Shown: in pieces, positions 50,822 to 63,258 of the stretch
How positions within the stretch are numbered: position 1 is the first letter of the stretch
Layout of the letters: every line of letters begins with the position of its first letter
NCBI GenBank assembly: GCA_029718625.1
Contig: CM056395.1
Location: 21,744,244 to 21,808,243 of the forward strand
DNA: 64,000 nt
Reading direction: 5' to 3'
DNA from: Synaphobranchus kaupii
Lineage: Eukaryota; Chordata; Actinopteri; Anguilliformes; Synaphobranchidae
Notes under the pieces: generated by a model
Databases searched by the model: none
Told to the model about the DNA's origin: nothing
Seen by the model: only the letters and a program-made list of their open reading frames with translations
Position numbers and translations under genes: made by a program

Positions 50822-53469
50822 CTTTTTGTCTTAACTTATCTGAATAGTGCTTTTTGACTGAGATAAAAAAATAAAATAAAAAAAACCTGTACGATGCAAC
50901 AATTACACGTCCCCATTTAGTCTAGGGTTGTGCCGATGGGCGATGACATCATCGGACATCGACGATATGCTGTGCCAATGACAACATGTCTTTTATGTTA
51001 GGCCTACATTGCCAAAATGATTTTTGCAGCATGCGCAGACTCCCCAAAACAACTTTCCACATTTTCCTGCTTATAAATGACTGCAAACATTAACAATATA
51101 AGGCTAAATTGTCTGGACCGTTTTTACAACGTGGTTTGGGTGGTAAAGAAGAAAGGCAGCAAAAACATTGCTACAACATCGTCCTTCACCACAACCGTAA
51201 GCAGCCAAACTACAACATTATAATAAGTTGCAGAAATGTTTGTTGGGAACCGGGGTGATTCATATTTTTTCTTATGAGGGAATTCCACTCATCTGAGGAG
51301 TCCCTGGTGAGGAAGGGCTAAATCGTTTACTGGATAAATTATTGATGTATTCTTTCTGAAAACATCCACAGGGTAACAATATAGCAGCATTGAAAAGGCC
51401 TTCCTTCACAACAGAGAAAAAGTACATTTACAGTAACTGCTTTACGCCATCGGGCATGCACAACAGTATAGCTAAGAAGAGAATATAAATCTTTGCTGCC
51501 GTAGACTACTGCCGGTTCACCACGTAAAGTATGATAGCAAAACCAGAAAAAGAGACACGCAGTTTAACCGCTTACAAGTCATTATTTTTAAAAAAAAATA
51601 CACACTCTAGTCCTTCATGGTCTTCATTGAGAATGTACGGGTGCCGTGTGTGTGCAGGTGTAATCTATAAGCCGGCTCCTGGGCCTCACAGCCAGCACCC
51701 CTGTGGCGTGGCGTGGCGCATAGTTGGTTCTAGCACAGCAGGAGGGAGAGATTCATTCAGAGGCTTGCCCGTGTCTCATTGAGGACCAGTGGCCTTCTCC
51801 TGATTGGGTACCTGAGCTCTGCCTGTAGCTCGCTGTGAATGAAGTGTGTGCGCTCATCTGACGCAACGACTGCGCAATGTCAGCAGGTGGGCTGTTGAAT
51901 GAAAAGCAGCAGCAGTCGCTGACGCAGGCCTGAGTCTCGCAGGGGAGCCTGCGCTCGTCTCTGTGCTCCTCGGAACGGATGGAGGAGGCGGCAACGACGT
52001 TGCTGCCTTTCACGTAAAACTGGGCACTCAAGATTGAAGGAAAATAATAAAATAAAAAAATAATTAAGTTAAAAATAATGGACTGGTGCTCTTTCTTTTT
52101 CCTTTTTTTTTTTTTTTGCCCAACTTATCAATATGAATTGGTTCAAAGAACATGGGCGTTCAGATTTCTATACAGTCTCCCGAACGATGTTCTCAACAGC
52201 TTTTCCCCACAGAGATAATTGCTTGGAGGACCGTCGGTACGACATCGAGCTAAATAACCTCACAAGACCTCGACGCTTAATGGTGAAGCCCAATATGCAA
52301 GACTTCCATCAGCATCGCCCCCCCCAACACCAGCGCCCCCCCCACCCCCCACGACCCCCGACCCCATGGCCTCATCCACAGTTTGCAGATTAGTGAAAAA
52401 GAAAGGTGCAGGATCAAGTTTCCCAGCAGAGCGTGTCCGATCCGACATTAAGCTTGTGCGGCTCCAGAGGGGATTGGAAGATGCTCGAAGACGAGGGCGC
52501 AGAAGACTGACTAGCACCGCGCTAATGGCTAATGGACCTAATGCCGTTCATGGAGGCCGACAGGGTTTAACGCACCCGCTCGCCCCCCCCTCTTTTGTTC
52601 TCCCGCCATTTTTTTTCCTCTTCTGCTTCCGCCCACTTCATGGCATTTAAAAACCTTTCTCCCACTTCAAACGGACACAACGGTTGTGTAAATTTGTTAA
52701 AAATAGCCAAAATTACTCAACCAATCAACTGGAAACTTTATCTTGCACTTTGCTCAGCCTTTTTTGTTGCGTGGGCGCTCCAACGTAACACCTAAGTAGG
52801 AAAAAGTATACGGAGGGCAGAGGGCTGCACTCTTAAATGACTGGATAGTGATTTAAGAGTGTGGACTACGTACTATTTCCTTGGTATTACTCAACCAACC
52901 TTGCAAAATGCGCTGCATTGAACAGACATGCTTTCACAAGGAGACCGCAAACGATTAGAGACAACAGAATTAGCAGACCCAGAGAAATACCCCTGTATCC
53001 GGCTACAGATATCACAGGCTCTCACTCTGTGCCTGACGTCATTGAGACCGTCCATTGTTAGGCTTTTGCCTAAACCTCCATTCAAAAGTTCCTCATCAAA
53101 ACCAGGAAGGAACACGGAATGCGTGGTCTCCGCGGTGATCTGCGTTTAAACAGGGCAGAGGAATTTCTGTGTGAGAGGTGTACTGCAGTGGCTAGTCACC
53201 CGCCGTCTGTGTGCAGGGATAAGACACGGTCAAGAGAAGCTTCTCCCTGTGAGTCCCTGCCTTTGGAGAGAAAGAAATGGGCTGGAAGCTTCCAGGTTTA
53301 AAACGGGAGAAAATGCCCCAAAGACAGCCACTGTTTCATCTATGTCAAGATGTGCATGGAATCATTGGTTACGGGATGCTTACGGTCACGAGGAAACCAG
53401 GAAAATCAAATTAATGTTTTTACATTACAATATTATCTGACGATACCCATTGTATTGATGCATAATATA
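50822..53469. other. Intergenic DNA with no recognised gene
   Basis: AT-rich with C-rich patches at 52318-52372 and 52574-52590. Open frames of 80-95 codons here are Pro- or Arg-rich low-complexity and unlike known proteins. Confidence 0.5.
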
Positions 53470-54018
53470 CACTGCCCGGCCAAAAAAAAAAGTCGCAGTT
53501 GCACCAGTCATGCATAGTGCCCACTGTACAAGCCTCTGGAGGCAGTGTTATGATCTGGGGTTGCTTCAATTAGTCAGGTCTAGGCTCAGCAACATTATGC
53601 AGCAATAAAATGAAGTCAGCTGAGTACCTCAATGTACTGAATGACCAGGTTATCCCATCAATGGGCATATTCCCGGACGACAATGCCAAGATTCATCGGG
53701 CTCAAATTGTGAAAGAGTGGTTCAGGGAGCATGAGGAATCATTTTCACACATGAATTGGCCACCAGAATCCTGACCTTAACCCCATTGAAAGTCTTTGGG
53801 ATGTGCTGGAGAAGACAGGACTTTACGGAGTGGGTCGACTCTCCCGTCGTCAATACAAGATCGCGGCCAAAAATTAATGCAAGTCTGGACAGAAATAAAT
53901 GTTGTGACGTTGCATAAGGCTGTCGAAACAATGCCACAACGAATGCGTGCCATAATCAAAGCTAAAGGCGGTCCAACAAAATATTACAGTGTGCGACTTT
54001 TTTTTTGGCCGGGCAGTG
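53470..54018 (+). pseudogene. Tc1/mariner transposon relic
   Basis: Inverted ends CACTGCCCGGCCAAAAA and TTTTTGGCCGGGCAGTG are flanked by TA on both sides. Translation gives [20 protein letters not shown] and, after a frame change, [16 protein letters not shown], i.e. the second D and the E of the DDE triad. The N-terminal DNA-binding half is deleted. Confidence 0.9.
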
Positions 54019-55206
54019 TATATCCCTAACTGAATGCTCTGCCTCATCCGTGATACTGAAAAACTATCAATATTCTACAGCTTTAAAAATGTCCAATTTC
54101 AAAAGTTCCCAATTTTTAGAAAAGGGGTATCGGAAACACCGTAGGGACTGGTGTTGGAAATTAGCTCTGGCTAGAAACACGTGCACAGTACATCGGACAG
54201 TGAAACACATGCACAGTACATCGGACAGTGCATTTGTCAATGTTGTCTGTGTTTGTCCCATAGAAATAAACCAATAAATACATTTCTCTCTGGACATACC
54301 TCATAATTCAAGATTTCTACACACGGGAATGACTCCAAATGATGCAATAAATTAAAGCCTGTTCATTGCTTTGATTATTAGATTAGATTAGAGCACAATT
54401 CCCTGGCTTTCCTGCTTTATGGAAAATGTTTTTACTTATAAAGCTGCTTTGAGCCCTAAACACAAACAACACAGTACAGGCATTACAAATAATCCAACAT
54501 TTGCAGAGCAGAAAATAAACAAGCTGCGTAGTTAAACACTACGTACACCATGCGCCACACACAACCTCAGACATTGTGCAAGGCCCCAGTATTGTACGTT
54601 ACCCACGACTTTTGCACAAGACTCTACCAGTGCACTATATTCAAGATATTCTCACATTAGCATTGCTATTTGTTCATTGGAAAATTTAAAGGAGTGTGGA
54701 ATGAAGTAAACGAGTGTGTAATGAGCCATCATATCATATTGCACAAATATTACATTTTGATGGTGGAACACATGCAATTGTTCTCCTTCACATACACACA
54801 CACACGAACACACACAGACACAAACAGGTGCAGAAATGCACAAACATGAACGTGTACACACACACACACATGTACATACACACGTACACAAACATGCACG
54901 TGTACACACGCAGACACACACACACGCTCACAGACAGATGACCCTGGGTCTGTAGTAGGACATGCTAATAAGATTAGGGCTTGTTTTCAGCTGGCTTTAG
55001 CAGGGCCTCAGTGTGTCACTCTATTGATCCGGATCCAAGCAGCTCACCTTGCAGCATAGGCCTCCCCTGTGAGCTCCATGCCATGGGCCTCTGTAGACAG
55101 CACCTAAACCACTATCATTACATTTACATTTATACATGCAGTATTCACCATTAACAACTCAACGCCTTTGTGACATAGCAGTGTCTGCACCTGGTTTTAG
55201 AGTACT
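54019..55206. other. Intergenic DNA with a CA-rich patch
   Basis: A short duplication of GCACAGTACATCGGACAGTG occurs at 54182-54230, and a degenerate CA array at 54793-54930. No gene recognised. Confidence 0.55.
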
Positions 55207-55520
55207 TTGGGGTCGATTTACTAAAGGTTTACGTGTACAAAAACACGTGTAATACTGTTACCACCGGCAAAAAATTGTCAGAGGTGATCAACTAACGAGG
55301 TGTAAAGAGGATTGCGTGTGCTAAAATGGAAAGATACGTTAATTTCTAATTTTTTGCGGGTTAGCCTGAATTAAAATGCAAAAATGGGCGTCCCTACGTT
55401 ATTTCGCGAAATAGTTGGAGTTGGTCATGCAAATAGATTACTTTAGCACGTGTAAAGTGATTTACTAAACCCGAAAGAACATTTGAGAAAGGTATTTGCT
55501 GGTGTTTATCGACCCCTTTG
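55207..55520. mobile_element. Possible MITE with GGGGTCGAT termini
   Basis: The left TTGGGGTCGATTTACTAAAG is matched in reverse by TTTATCGACCCCTTT near 55508-55520 and GATTTACTAAACCC at 55460. Common fish DNA-element ends; the boundaries are imprecise. Confidence 0.5.
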
Positions 55521-55559
55521 TGTATGAATTGTATGAACACTTGTATTTTGACACGCCTT

Positions 55560-55660
55560 CTTGGCCAGGTCAGTGTTGCAAGTGAGAATTTGCTCTCAAT
55601 CACTTTTAACCTGGTTAAATAAAGGTTAAATAAAGGTTAAATAAAAAATTAATTTAAAAA
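55560..55660 (+). mobile_element. Retroelement 3' tail with GGTTAAATAAA repeats
   Basis: GGCCAGGTCAGTGTTGCAAG followed by ACCTGGTTAAATAAAGGTTA, repeated, is a frequent LINE-type 3' end in fish genomes. Confidence 0.5.
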
Positions 55661-58600
55661 AATTTAACAGAATTTTTATATCTATACACGTATATACTGC
55701 ATGTAGCCTTGTAATATCAGTCCCTGTTTCTTTGTCTAAATCTCTGAATGATAAATGATTGGGATCAATTTGTTGATCATAGTAAGTCCAGCAACAGGGG
55801 AGCATATTTACTTGCAGCAGTAATCTATGATCTGCCCATAAATACCAGGACATGGTATAATCTAACACCGGCACAAACTTTTAGGTTTTGGGGCCTAATA
55901 GTCTCACATTGACCTTACCGTACAGTCATACGCCAACCGCATGCAGTAGACCCTCTCATTTAGAATACCGCACAACTCAATGCCAGCTATAACCAATCAG
56001 ATTCTCACAAAGCAGAATCTCACAAACTGTAACTTCCCTTTACAGATGCTTATAAGATAGACTGTGTGGGGTTGACACTGTTGTGCAATCACTCGACTGA
56101 GCCCTCCTCTTAAACTTTCTTTAGTTTTACTTTTTTTACTTTTTTTTTTGTTGTCAGATCCAGCCTAGGTGCCCTTTAAAGTAAAACTTCACCCAAAAAA
56201 TAAACATTTGTTTATTTCCAAATTGTATTTTTTTTAAAATCACCCAGAGCATGATATGTAATATCTTGTTTTTAGATCACACTCAGAAAAGTTATGCAAA
56301 TTACTGCTGATGACATATTTGGGAGGAACTCTTTTTCTGTTAAATATGAAAAGTATATGTACATCAGCATTGATACTCTCAGTGATTTCAAAATCAATGA
56401 TGTATATTGTGCAAGGACTTCCGCTGTTAAAAGTCGGTCTCAATATGATGTCTCATATACTGTGTTTATCTTGAAACACAGTATATGCAACTCCAATATT
56501 TATCCCCTGCCTGAATCTACCATACATCATCGCAATGTCTTTATCATGGATGTCTGTAAGATGTTGGTGAAATGCTTGATGGAAATTTTATTACAATTGC
56601 AAATGGGAGAACCGGTTAAGCTGAGCATGACAGAATTTTAAAAACATGCTTGTAAATGAACCAAGCTATACTCGGTACATATTGCTACGGCAATAAACGT
56701 AAGTAATGACACAGGCTTTTAAGAAAGTGAAGTGAATTCTTCCTTTAAAATGTGCTCGCAAAGCCGATAATGGGACTACGCACGATCCTGGAAGGCTTTT
56801 TTGCCAGGTTTCAGGGCAAATTCCAAGGATTTATAGGACATCAGTTCTCGGTGATCCATGTCAATGACCTGTGCTCAGACATTTACATATGATTTACTTT
56901 GTACGACAATCTGTACAATGTGTACAAGCACAGATGAGGCAAGCGTGCTCCGTCTGCCTTTTTCCACTTGTTTATTTCGGCAGTTCTGATTGGCTCCAGG
57001 GTCAGGTGGCAGTGCTTTTGATTGGTGGAGGCAGAGCACCATCACCTCTGGTCATTGGGGTGCTGGGATGGGTGGGGGGTGGGTGGTCGGAAACATTCCC
57101 AGCATGCCGTAGTTCTGACTCAGGAGACCTTTGTGAGCTTAGTGCTGCTGCCATTGATGTGTTCCTCATATTTACAGCTGTAGGATTCTCACGCATTTAT
57201 GTGTGGGGGACACCGGGGAAATACACAAGCACTTCCCCAACTGAAGTCAGAGAGAGTGCGACAAGTAAACCCTGGCTGATGGGAGGTGAAGTCCAACACA
57301 AGAGGCTTTAAAATGCTTGTGCCTCATCTATGGACTTCATATCCCATGAGCACCTCCCACTTAGTATTGCTTTGCTTCCGACACTGGGAAATCACCAGTA
57401 GTAATAATACATTATGGAAATCCTCCTGTTGCATTTGCAAAAAGGCAAGCTCTCGTCATTTAGTTATAGGACAGGTGGAGGAGAAGGAGAGGGACATCGC
57501 CCAGAGAGGAGGTGGAGGAGAAGGAGAGGGACATCGCCCAGAGAGGAGGATATTGGATGATGAGGCAGAGGGAAACACAGCCACAGAAACCCTCCCTCCA
57601 TATGTGACACCAGGGCCCATTATCCGCTACCCTGCCAGTCTCCCCGCCACAGTGGTGGCACTGGCATGGTCAGTATTTACTCCACCTCACTGCCCCATGG
57701 AGTAGGGCTGTAGCTCCGCCACCCTAAAGGTGCTTTCATTACTTGCCAAAATGCGGGTGCAGAATGAGCTCACTCTGCTACACCACTGAGAGAAACAAAC
57801 CGTAGTTAGCCAGGCTACAAGCTGCCACAGCGACCAAGACACAAGGAAACTTAAGTCACTCACTTACCTGAGTGCTGACTGCCGACTCAGGGCTCCCCAA
57901 CATCAGAACCTTCTTGCGGTGTCAAACACCAGCTCTGCACTCTCCTCGCGGGCCAGAATTCAGTGGAGGCGGGCCTTCTAGCTCATTGGAACCAATCAGG
58001 GCAGCTACTGCTTCCGACAGAAAACAGGAAACATCTTGTGAACCTCCATCGCATGCTAAAATGGCGTGAATTGTGAACAAATAGAATGGAAAATATCGCA
58101 AATCGAATAGCAGTTTGTGGCCCCGTTCTGACAGTGAACGCATGTTGAACCTTGTGCCTGAAGCCATGGAAACAACACAAGCTCTTCACAGGCTGTGTGT
58201 GGTGTATAATTGCATGGGTATGTATATACTGTATAGCCCCTAACATTGTAATACCCTACTTGCAGGGGCAGGCAACCGTTGCCCTTTAGTGATTTAGAGA
58301 TGCTTCAGGTTTTTATTACAGCTGAGCTGGATGGCACAGTGTGGTCGATTATTAAGAGTCCGAGCATGAATTGTGAATGAAGGTCAAATGCTGAGTACTT
58401 CCAGCACATGGTCACCTGTGTTCAATAAGCCTTATAATAAATCACAATGATGTGGTTCGGATGAAGCCACAGGTGTAGGTGGGCTGTAGGGGGTCCCGCT
58501 TAACCAAAGGACTCTTGCTTAACGCGACCCCCTGTCCACGCCCAGAAACCCACCCTCTCTGGGTGACACACTATCCAACTAGGTGCCAACTACAATGGAA

Positions 58601-59749
58601 CTCTGTGTTTTAGCAGGACAAGCCACCCCTACAGATCCCCTACAGCTATTGTGCATTTTCACGCATTCCTGCGGAGATAACTGACAGCTGAGAATGAATC
58701 ACGGCCCGCAAAGTCATGCAGACTGAGGCGGACGGAAGGAGATAGAATATTCTCTGTGACTGCTTGAAATTATTATTTATTATTTTTTTTTCTTGCCTTT
58801 GAGTGTGAACCACCGTGACCCCCAAATCCTGAACGGAAATGATTCTGTACCCCCAACTGTGATTGCTAATAGCCTGCAGGCATAGAGCGTAGCGTCACCA
58901 ATATCAGAAAAAATCTTTTTAAAATAAAATATTTGAAGGGGTTTACAAATGCTCAAATGGCATGTGACAAAACGATTGTGATATTCACCAGCAGGTTTAG
59001 GGTGCATCGGGACCAGAGGGGGGAGTTCCACAGAGATGCCCCCGTTAGAGCCGCAGAGACAGGCAATGATCTATCATCAGAACCATTCAACACTTCAAAT
59101 AATTACGTATACATTTCAGTACCTGGGAATAGGTTCAGACCCAGAAAGAGGTGGGCGGTGTGGTGGTTTCACCAACACGTAACGAGACACGTGACTATAA
59201 ACGGCGGCGGGTCTGAGGTACTACAAAAGCAGACGCGGCGAGCGTACACAGGCTCTCTCAATTGCTCCCGATGAAAGCTTCGCCCTAACATGATTTTCAC
59301 TTAAAAGAGGAGCAGTTGAGAAATGAAAGAGACCATTTCCCTCCTCCTCCTGTTCTACTCCCAGGCCTCCCAGGCAGGGGCTGTAATCCAAACGGTGGTG
59401 GAGGGGTCGGGGGGGGTCGGGGGTGTATGGCATCAGACTGAGAGAGCACTCAAACAGAAAGGCTAGCTCTGTCAGTCCCTTTTCCCTCCAATTTCAGCTC
59501 CACAATCATGAATATTTAATGCAACCCCTTCAAAGACACAAGGAGCTAGTGGGGAGATGTTCTTTTGTTGTGCGTTTGCATCAAAACACATTGACTGACA
59601 TCGGGGGGGGGGGGGGGGGGTCACTTTGTGCATCAATCTCTTTTTAAAAGGTAGAACGTTGGGTGCCACATAATCTTTAACTCCCCTTTCTCATCACCAC
59701 TTTACTGAAGGTGCCACACGCGGGATATCCATCCTCCCGCTTAGCAGAC
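55661..59749. other. Intergenic DNA with no recognised gene
   Basis: No coding exon recognised. A 36-37-bp direct duplication containing GAGAAGGAGAGGGACATCGC lies at 57474-57549, and a G run at 59604-59621. Confidence 0.5.
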
Positions 59750-60772
59750 AATACTTCCCGGCGGCTGCCCGCATCGAATTCAAAACTCTGGGGGTGTTGG
59801 CGTACAAGGCTGCGAAAGGAGCTTCACCCCCCATACCTTCAGGCCTTGGTCCGGCCCTGCACCCCAATCCGTGCTCTACGCTCCAGCCCTGCACCCCAAT
59901 CCGTGCTCTACGCTCCACTGCCACCGGACACCTAGCTCTCCCCTCCCTGCAACGACCTGGTCATCGCTCCTCCCGGCCTCAACTCTTCTCCCTGCGGGCC
60001 CCCCAATGGCGGAACGACCCGCCCATCTCAGTCAGGACAGCAAAGTCCCTGCCTACCTTCCGGCGTGACCTGAAGACGCACCTATTCAGGAAATGCCCCT
60101 TCTCCCTACTCTACCCTGATTCCCATTGCCCTCTTCCAAATCTGTCTTCCACCTATCCTATTATTTTTTTATACAAAATAAAAAAAGCCCTACCTTCCCT
60201 TCCACATGTTAATTCTGTGACAACGGATTACCAATTGCGGGTATGTTATGGCCCGGCGATTACACTGCATTAAAGCTGCAGTAGGTCAAGTTTGAAAATA
60301 TACAAGGCAAAAAGACTTCCCCCTTTTGCTCCCCTCCCGCCTATCTCTCTCCTAAGCCCCTCCCATCAAATGATGCTCCAGTGCACGCGCGGAGACAGGC
60401 AGACAGGGAGGGGTTTCTTCTACAGGGAGGATATTTTGCTTGTCGATAGTTGCCCTGATTGGTAGCTACATAGCTAGCCCTGATTGGTTGTTTTTTGTAT
60501 GACCGGGTTGAGAATTTTTGGCAGCCTACTACAGCCCAGGACACTCACAGAAACCGGATTGTTTCCCAGAACACTTGATTTACTGATAGCTGCTGGAATA
60601 TAATGAGTAAATTTAATACTTTTGCCAAAATTATATCGAAAAAATCTTGCCTACTGCACCTTTAATTGCTACTTGTAATGTTGGTGATTTGGAAATTTTG
60701 GCCTTTTTTATGCACTAATTGTAAGTCGCTCAGCTAAATACCTTACATACAAATGTTAAATGTAAATATAGC
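59750..60772 (+). pseudogene. L2-like LINE 3' part, interrupted by a MITE
   Basis: ORF2 C-terminal pieces in shifting frames: FKTLGVLAYKAAKG, CTPIRALRS, SLRAPQW and SLPTFRRDLKTHLFRKCPF. The 3' end after the MITE (60666-60772) has TTTTATGCACTAATTGTAAG and GTCGCTCAGCTAAATACC, the worn L2-type tail stem-loop. Confidence 0.75.
60271..60665. mobile_element. MITE nested in the L2-like LINE
   Basis: The left end TTAAAGCTGCAGTAGGTCAAG and right CTTGCCTACTGCACCTTTAA are inverted repeats. The LINE sequence resumes directly after it, so the MITE is younger than the LINE. Confidence 0.82.
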
Positions 60773-61229
60773 AATAAATCTGTTTTACTCGTGATGTGTA
60801 ATGATTTCACTGGAACGGAATGTCCCTCCTCACATCACATGTGATTTCCACCCTCTCTTCAACATCATGCCACAGAAAAGGGAAGAGGAAGATTTTTAGA
60901 GATCTTATTCAGCTTTTTTAAAAGGCTATGTTAAAAATGTTATTGTCAAAATAGACACACAATCTTAACGCAGTCTAGGTGTGGACGCCTAGCATAACTC
61001 AATGCAAAATACTCGCTTGTGTTTTTAAGCATATTTACTGCATGACGTTTAGAACTGTGGCATCGTGCGCTTTGCGAAGGGGCAGTTTGATATACCGTTG
61101 TCTTTTTTCACCAGGAGTGATCGACTGCGTAAAGGGGGGAATCCATTATTATTCAGTGAGAATACATATACTTTGGCAGGGCGTGGAAAACCACAATAAT
61201 AATAATGTTTTCCTGAGTGTCTGAGCCTT

Positions 61230-61460
61230 GTCCCAAAGGTCGCAGCAAGCTGCCGCAGCTTGTAGCGCTCTCCGCGACGTTCGACGCGAGACGTGCGGTG
61301 AAGGGCGGGCCGCGGGGGGGGGGGGACGTGGGATGACCCCCCGTCGGGGTGTCCGCTGCTGCGCCCCATCCCGCCACTGCTCTGTGGCATCAAGGGATTC
61401 ATTCACCAAGCCTTTCTCCACCCCCCCCGCCCACGCCGTGCCCAGACACACTGGCAGCCA
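61230..61460. promoter_or_regulatory. CpG-rich patch, candidate promoter
   Basis: Dense CG content (TAGCGCTCTCCGCGACGTTC, GACGCGAGACGTGCGGTG) around a G run at 61314-61323, in otherwise AT-rich DNA. It could be a distal frmpd1 promoter or belong to a gene right of the window. No transcript evidence. Confidence 0.35.
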
Positions 61461-61565
61461 ACGCGGATAGGCTTAGCCACAGAGAGCAGGGCCGATCAAT
61501 AATGCATCCCAGATAATGCAGCCATTCCTCCGACTACTTCCTGATATCACTGCCAACTCCCGGCC

Positions 61566-61612
61566 AAGGAGGGAGGGAGGGAGGGAGGGAGGGAGGGAGG
61601 GAGGGAAGGAGA
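61566..61612. repeat. (GGGA)n microsatellite
   Basis: About ten GGGA units, followed by purine-rich sequence to about 61730. It could form a G-quadruplex. Confidence 0.9.
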
Positions 61613-61794
61613 ATGGGAAGAAGGTGTGGGAAGAAGAAAAGAAGAGCAGGATGCAAAAATGGAGAAAGGAGGAGGGAGGAAAAGGAGAAAATTGAGGGAT
61701 GGAGAGGGAGTATGACTGGAAGGGAGGTGGATGGAAGAACACAAGAAAGGATAAAATAGTAAGACTCAAGGACAGTAAGGAGGAGGAAGGAAGA

Positions 61795-61825
61795 GTGTGT
61801 GTGTGTGTGTGCGTGTGTGTGGGAG
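61795..61825. repeat. (GT)n microsatellite
   Basis: Short GT run with one GC interruption. Confidence 0.85.
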
Positions 61826-61829
61826 GGCT

Positions 61830-63034
61830 GCCACCAGGAGTCTGTTGTCCCTGCTTTCTAAGACAGGATATGCAGAATCCAATCCAATTAGCTCCTACAC
61901 TTGGCCAGAGAATCATGGTTCAGGAAATGGCAAGTGCCCGACAATTAACACTGGGCAGAGGAGGCCGGCCTGATGACCTTGTTAAGCTCACCAAGGCTTC
62001 TTTGATCAAATAAAGGCCACAGCAAGGCCTGCCTCTGTTTATAGTCCCAAAGTTCTCCAAGGAGAGTTTCCAGGACCAGCGTTTGTGCTGTGAATCAGTT
62101 TTGATTCTCGGACTCAACGGTTGCATGGTTCAGGTTTGTCATTTTTGACACAGGCGAGCATGTGTTACTGAAGAACAACATGTTACTGAACAACAGTAAG
62201 GTTAGTTAGCAATCAAGTGTTAATATGTAGCCACAACACTAGGGTGAACACTTCAGGAAAAGAACACATGGGCGGGCAGCCATTATGAACATAATAATTG
62301 GCTGTTGATATATGCTGTATGGAACGAGTAAACCCTAACCGGACATTTTTTAGGAAACCCATCTGGACGGATATTTTCTGTACCAAAAAGAAGAAACGTC
62401 CGGTAAAAAGAGGACGTCTGGTCAGCCTACACAACATCAACCATACAGTTCATGAACAAACAGCCTCTCCATTGACCAATAAAACCAGCATAACCCTTCC
62501 AATGACTTACAGTATTTGCACTGGCAGGATAAGTACTGTCTGCAGTCCTAAGATCAGTATCATCCAAATTACTTTAATATAACTAAATGAGATCTCATCA
62601 GCCATTGTAAGGGTATAGAATATATATGCATATAGCATATGTAAGTCCTATTGGGATCTTGAATCTTACATCTTATTTTGATATTCACGCCACTTATAGC
62701 CTACGCTACTTCATGGAGCATTAACAATACATTATAATCATGACAAATATGATGAATGGTATCTGACAAGGACCAATGTTACCTTTATCCATCCTCATCA
62801 TGGTTCCAAGAATGGAAACCAGCTTGAAGAATTTGATATCCTCTGAAATAATTAAACGAATTAATCAATTAAATAATAAACAATAGTTGATCACATGCAA
62901 AGCCTTAGTCCTTCAGTAAATAAAATTAACAGCAAACCTGCAATAGACTTTTGTGACTCCTTGTAGAGCCGTGCTGATGCAATTACACCCGGAATTCATG
63001 ACTGACCTCAGAGACTAGAGGGCTTCTCTGGATG
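61830..63034. other. Intergenic DNA with no recognised feature
   Basis: AT-rich; no coding exon or bounded repeat identified. Confidence 0.5.
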
Positions 63035-63258
63035 TAGCTACATTTTTGCTCTTTAAGGAATGAATTTCTTAAATGTACCCTGAAAGAACAATAATGTTCT
63101 ATTTGAGAACTAATAAGTACCTTTTACAAGAAAAAAAGGAACAAATTAATTATGTATGGCTGTCTAGGGGGGTACAATTTTACGTACCTATAGGGTATCA
63201 CCCAAGTGAAAGCATTTGTATCTTTTTAGGCACTTCTTGTACCTGTTTTTCTGAGAGT
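63035..63258. mobile_element. MITE ending CTGAGAGT, copy 2
   Basis: Parallels 45825-46058 block by block: AAATGTACCCTGAAAGAACA, TAAGTACCTTTTACAAG, GGTACAATTTTACGTACC and CTGTTTTTCTGAGAGT. Identity is visibly below that of a recent copy. Confidence 0.6.

Noticed and set aside
52133..52650. Open frames of 86 and 94 codons, Pro- or Arg-rich
   Set aside because: Low-complexity composition and no recognised domain or splice structure.
57474..57549. 36-37-bp direct duplication
   Set aside because: A single local duplication without wider structure; noted in the intergenic entry only.
59794..60273. 159-codon open frame resembling a gene
   Set aside because: It is the decayed ORF2 C-terminus of an L2-like LINE.
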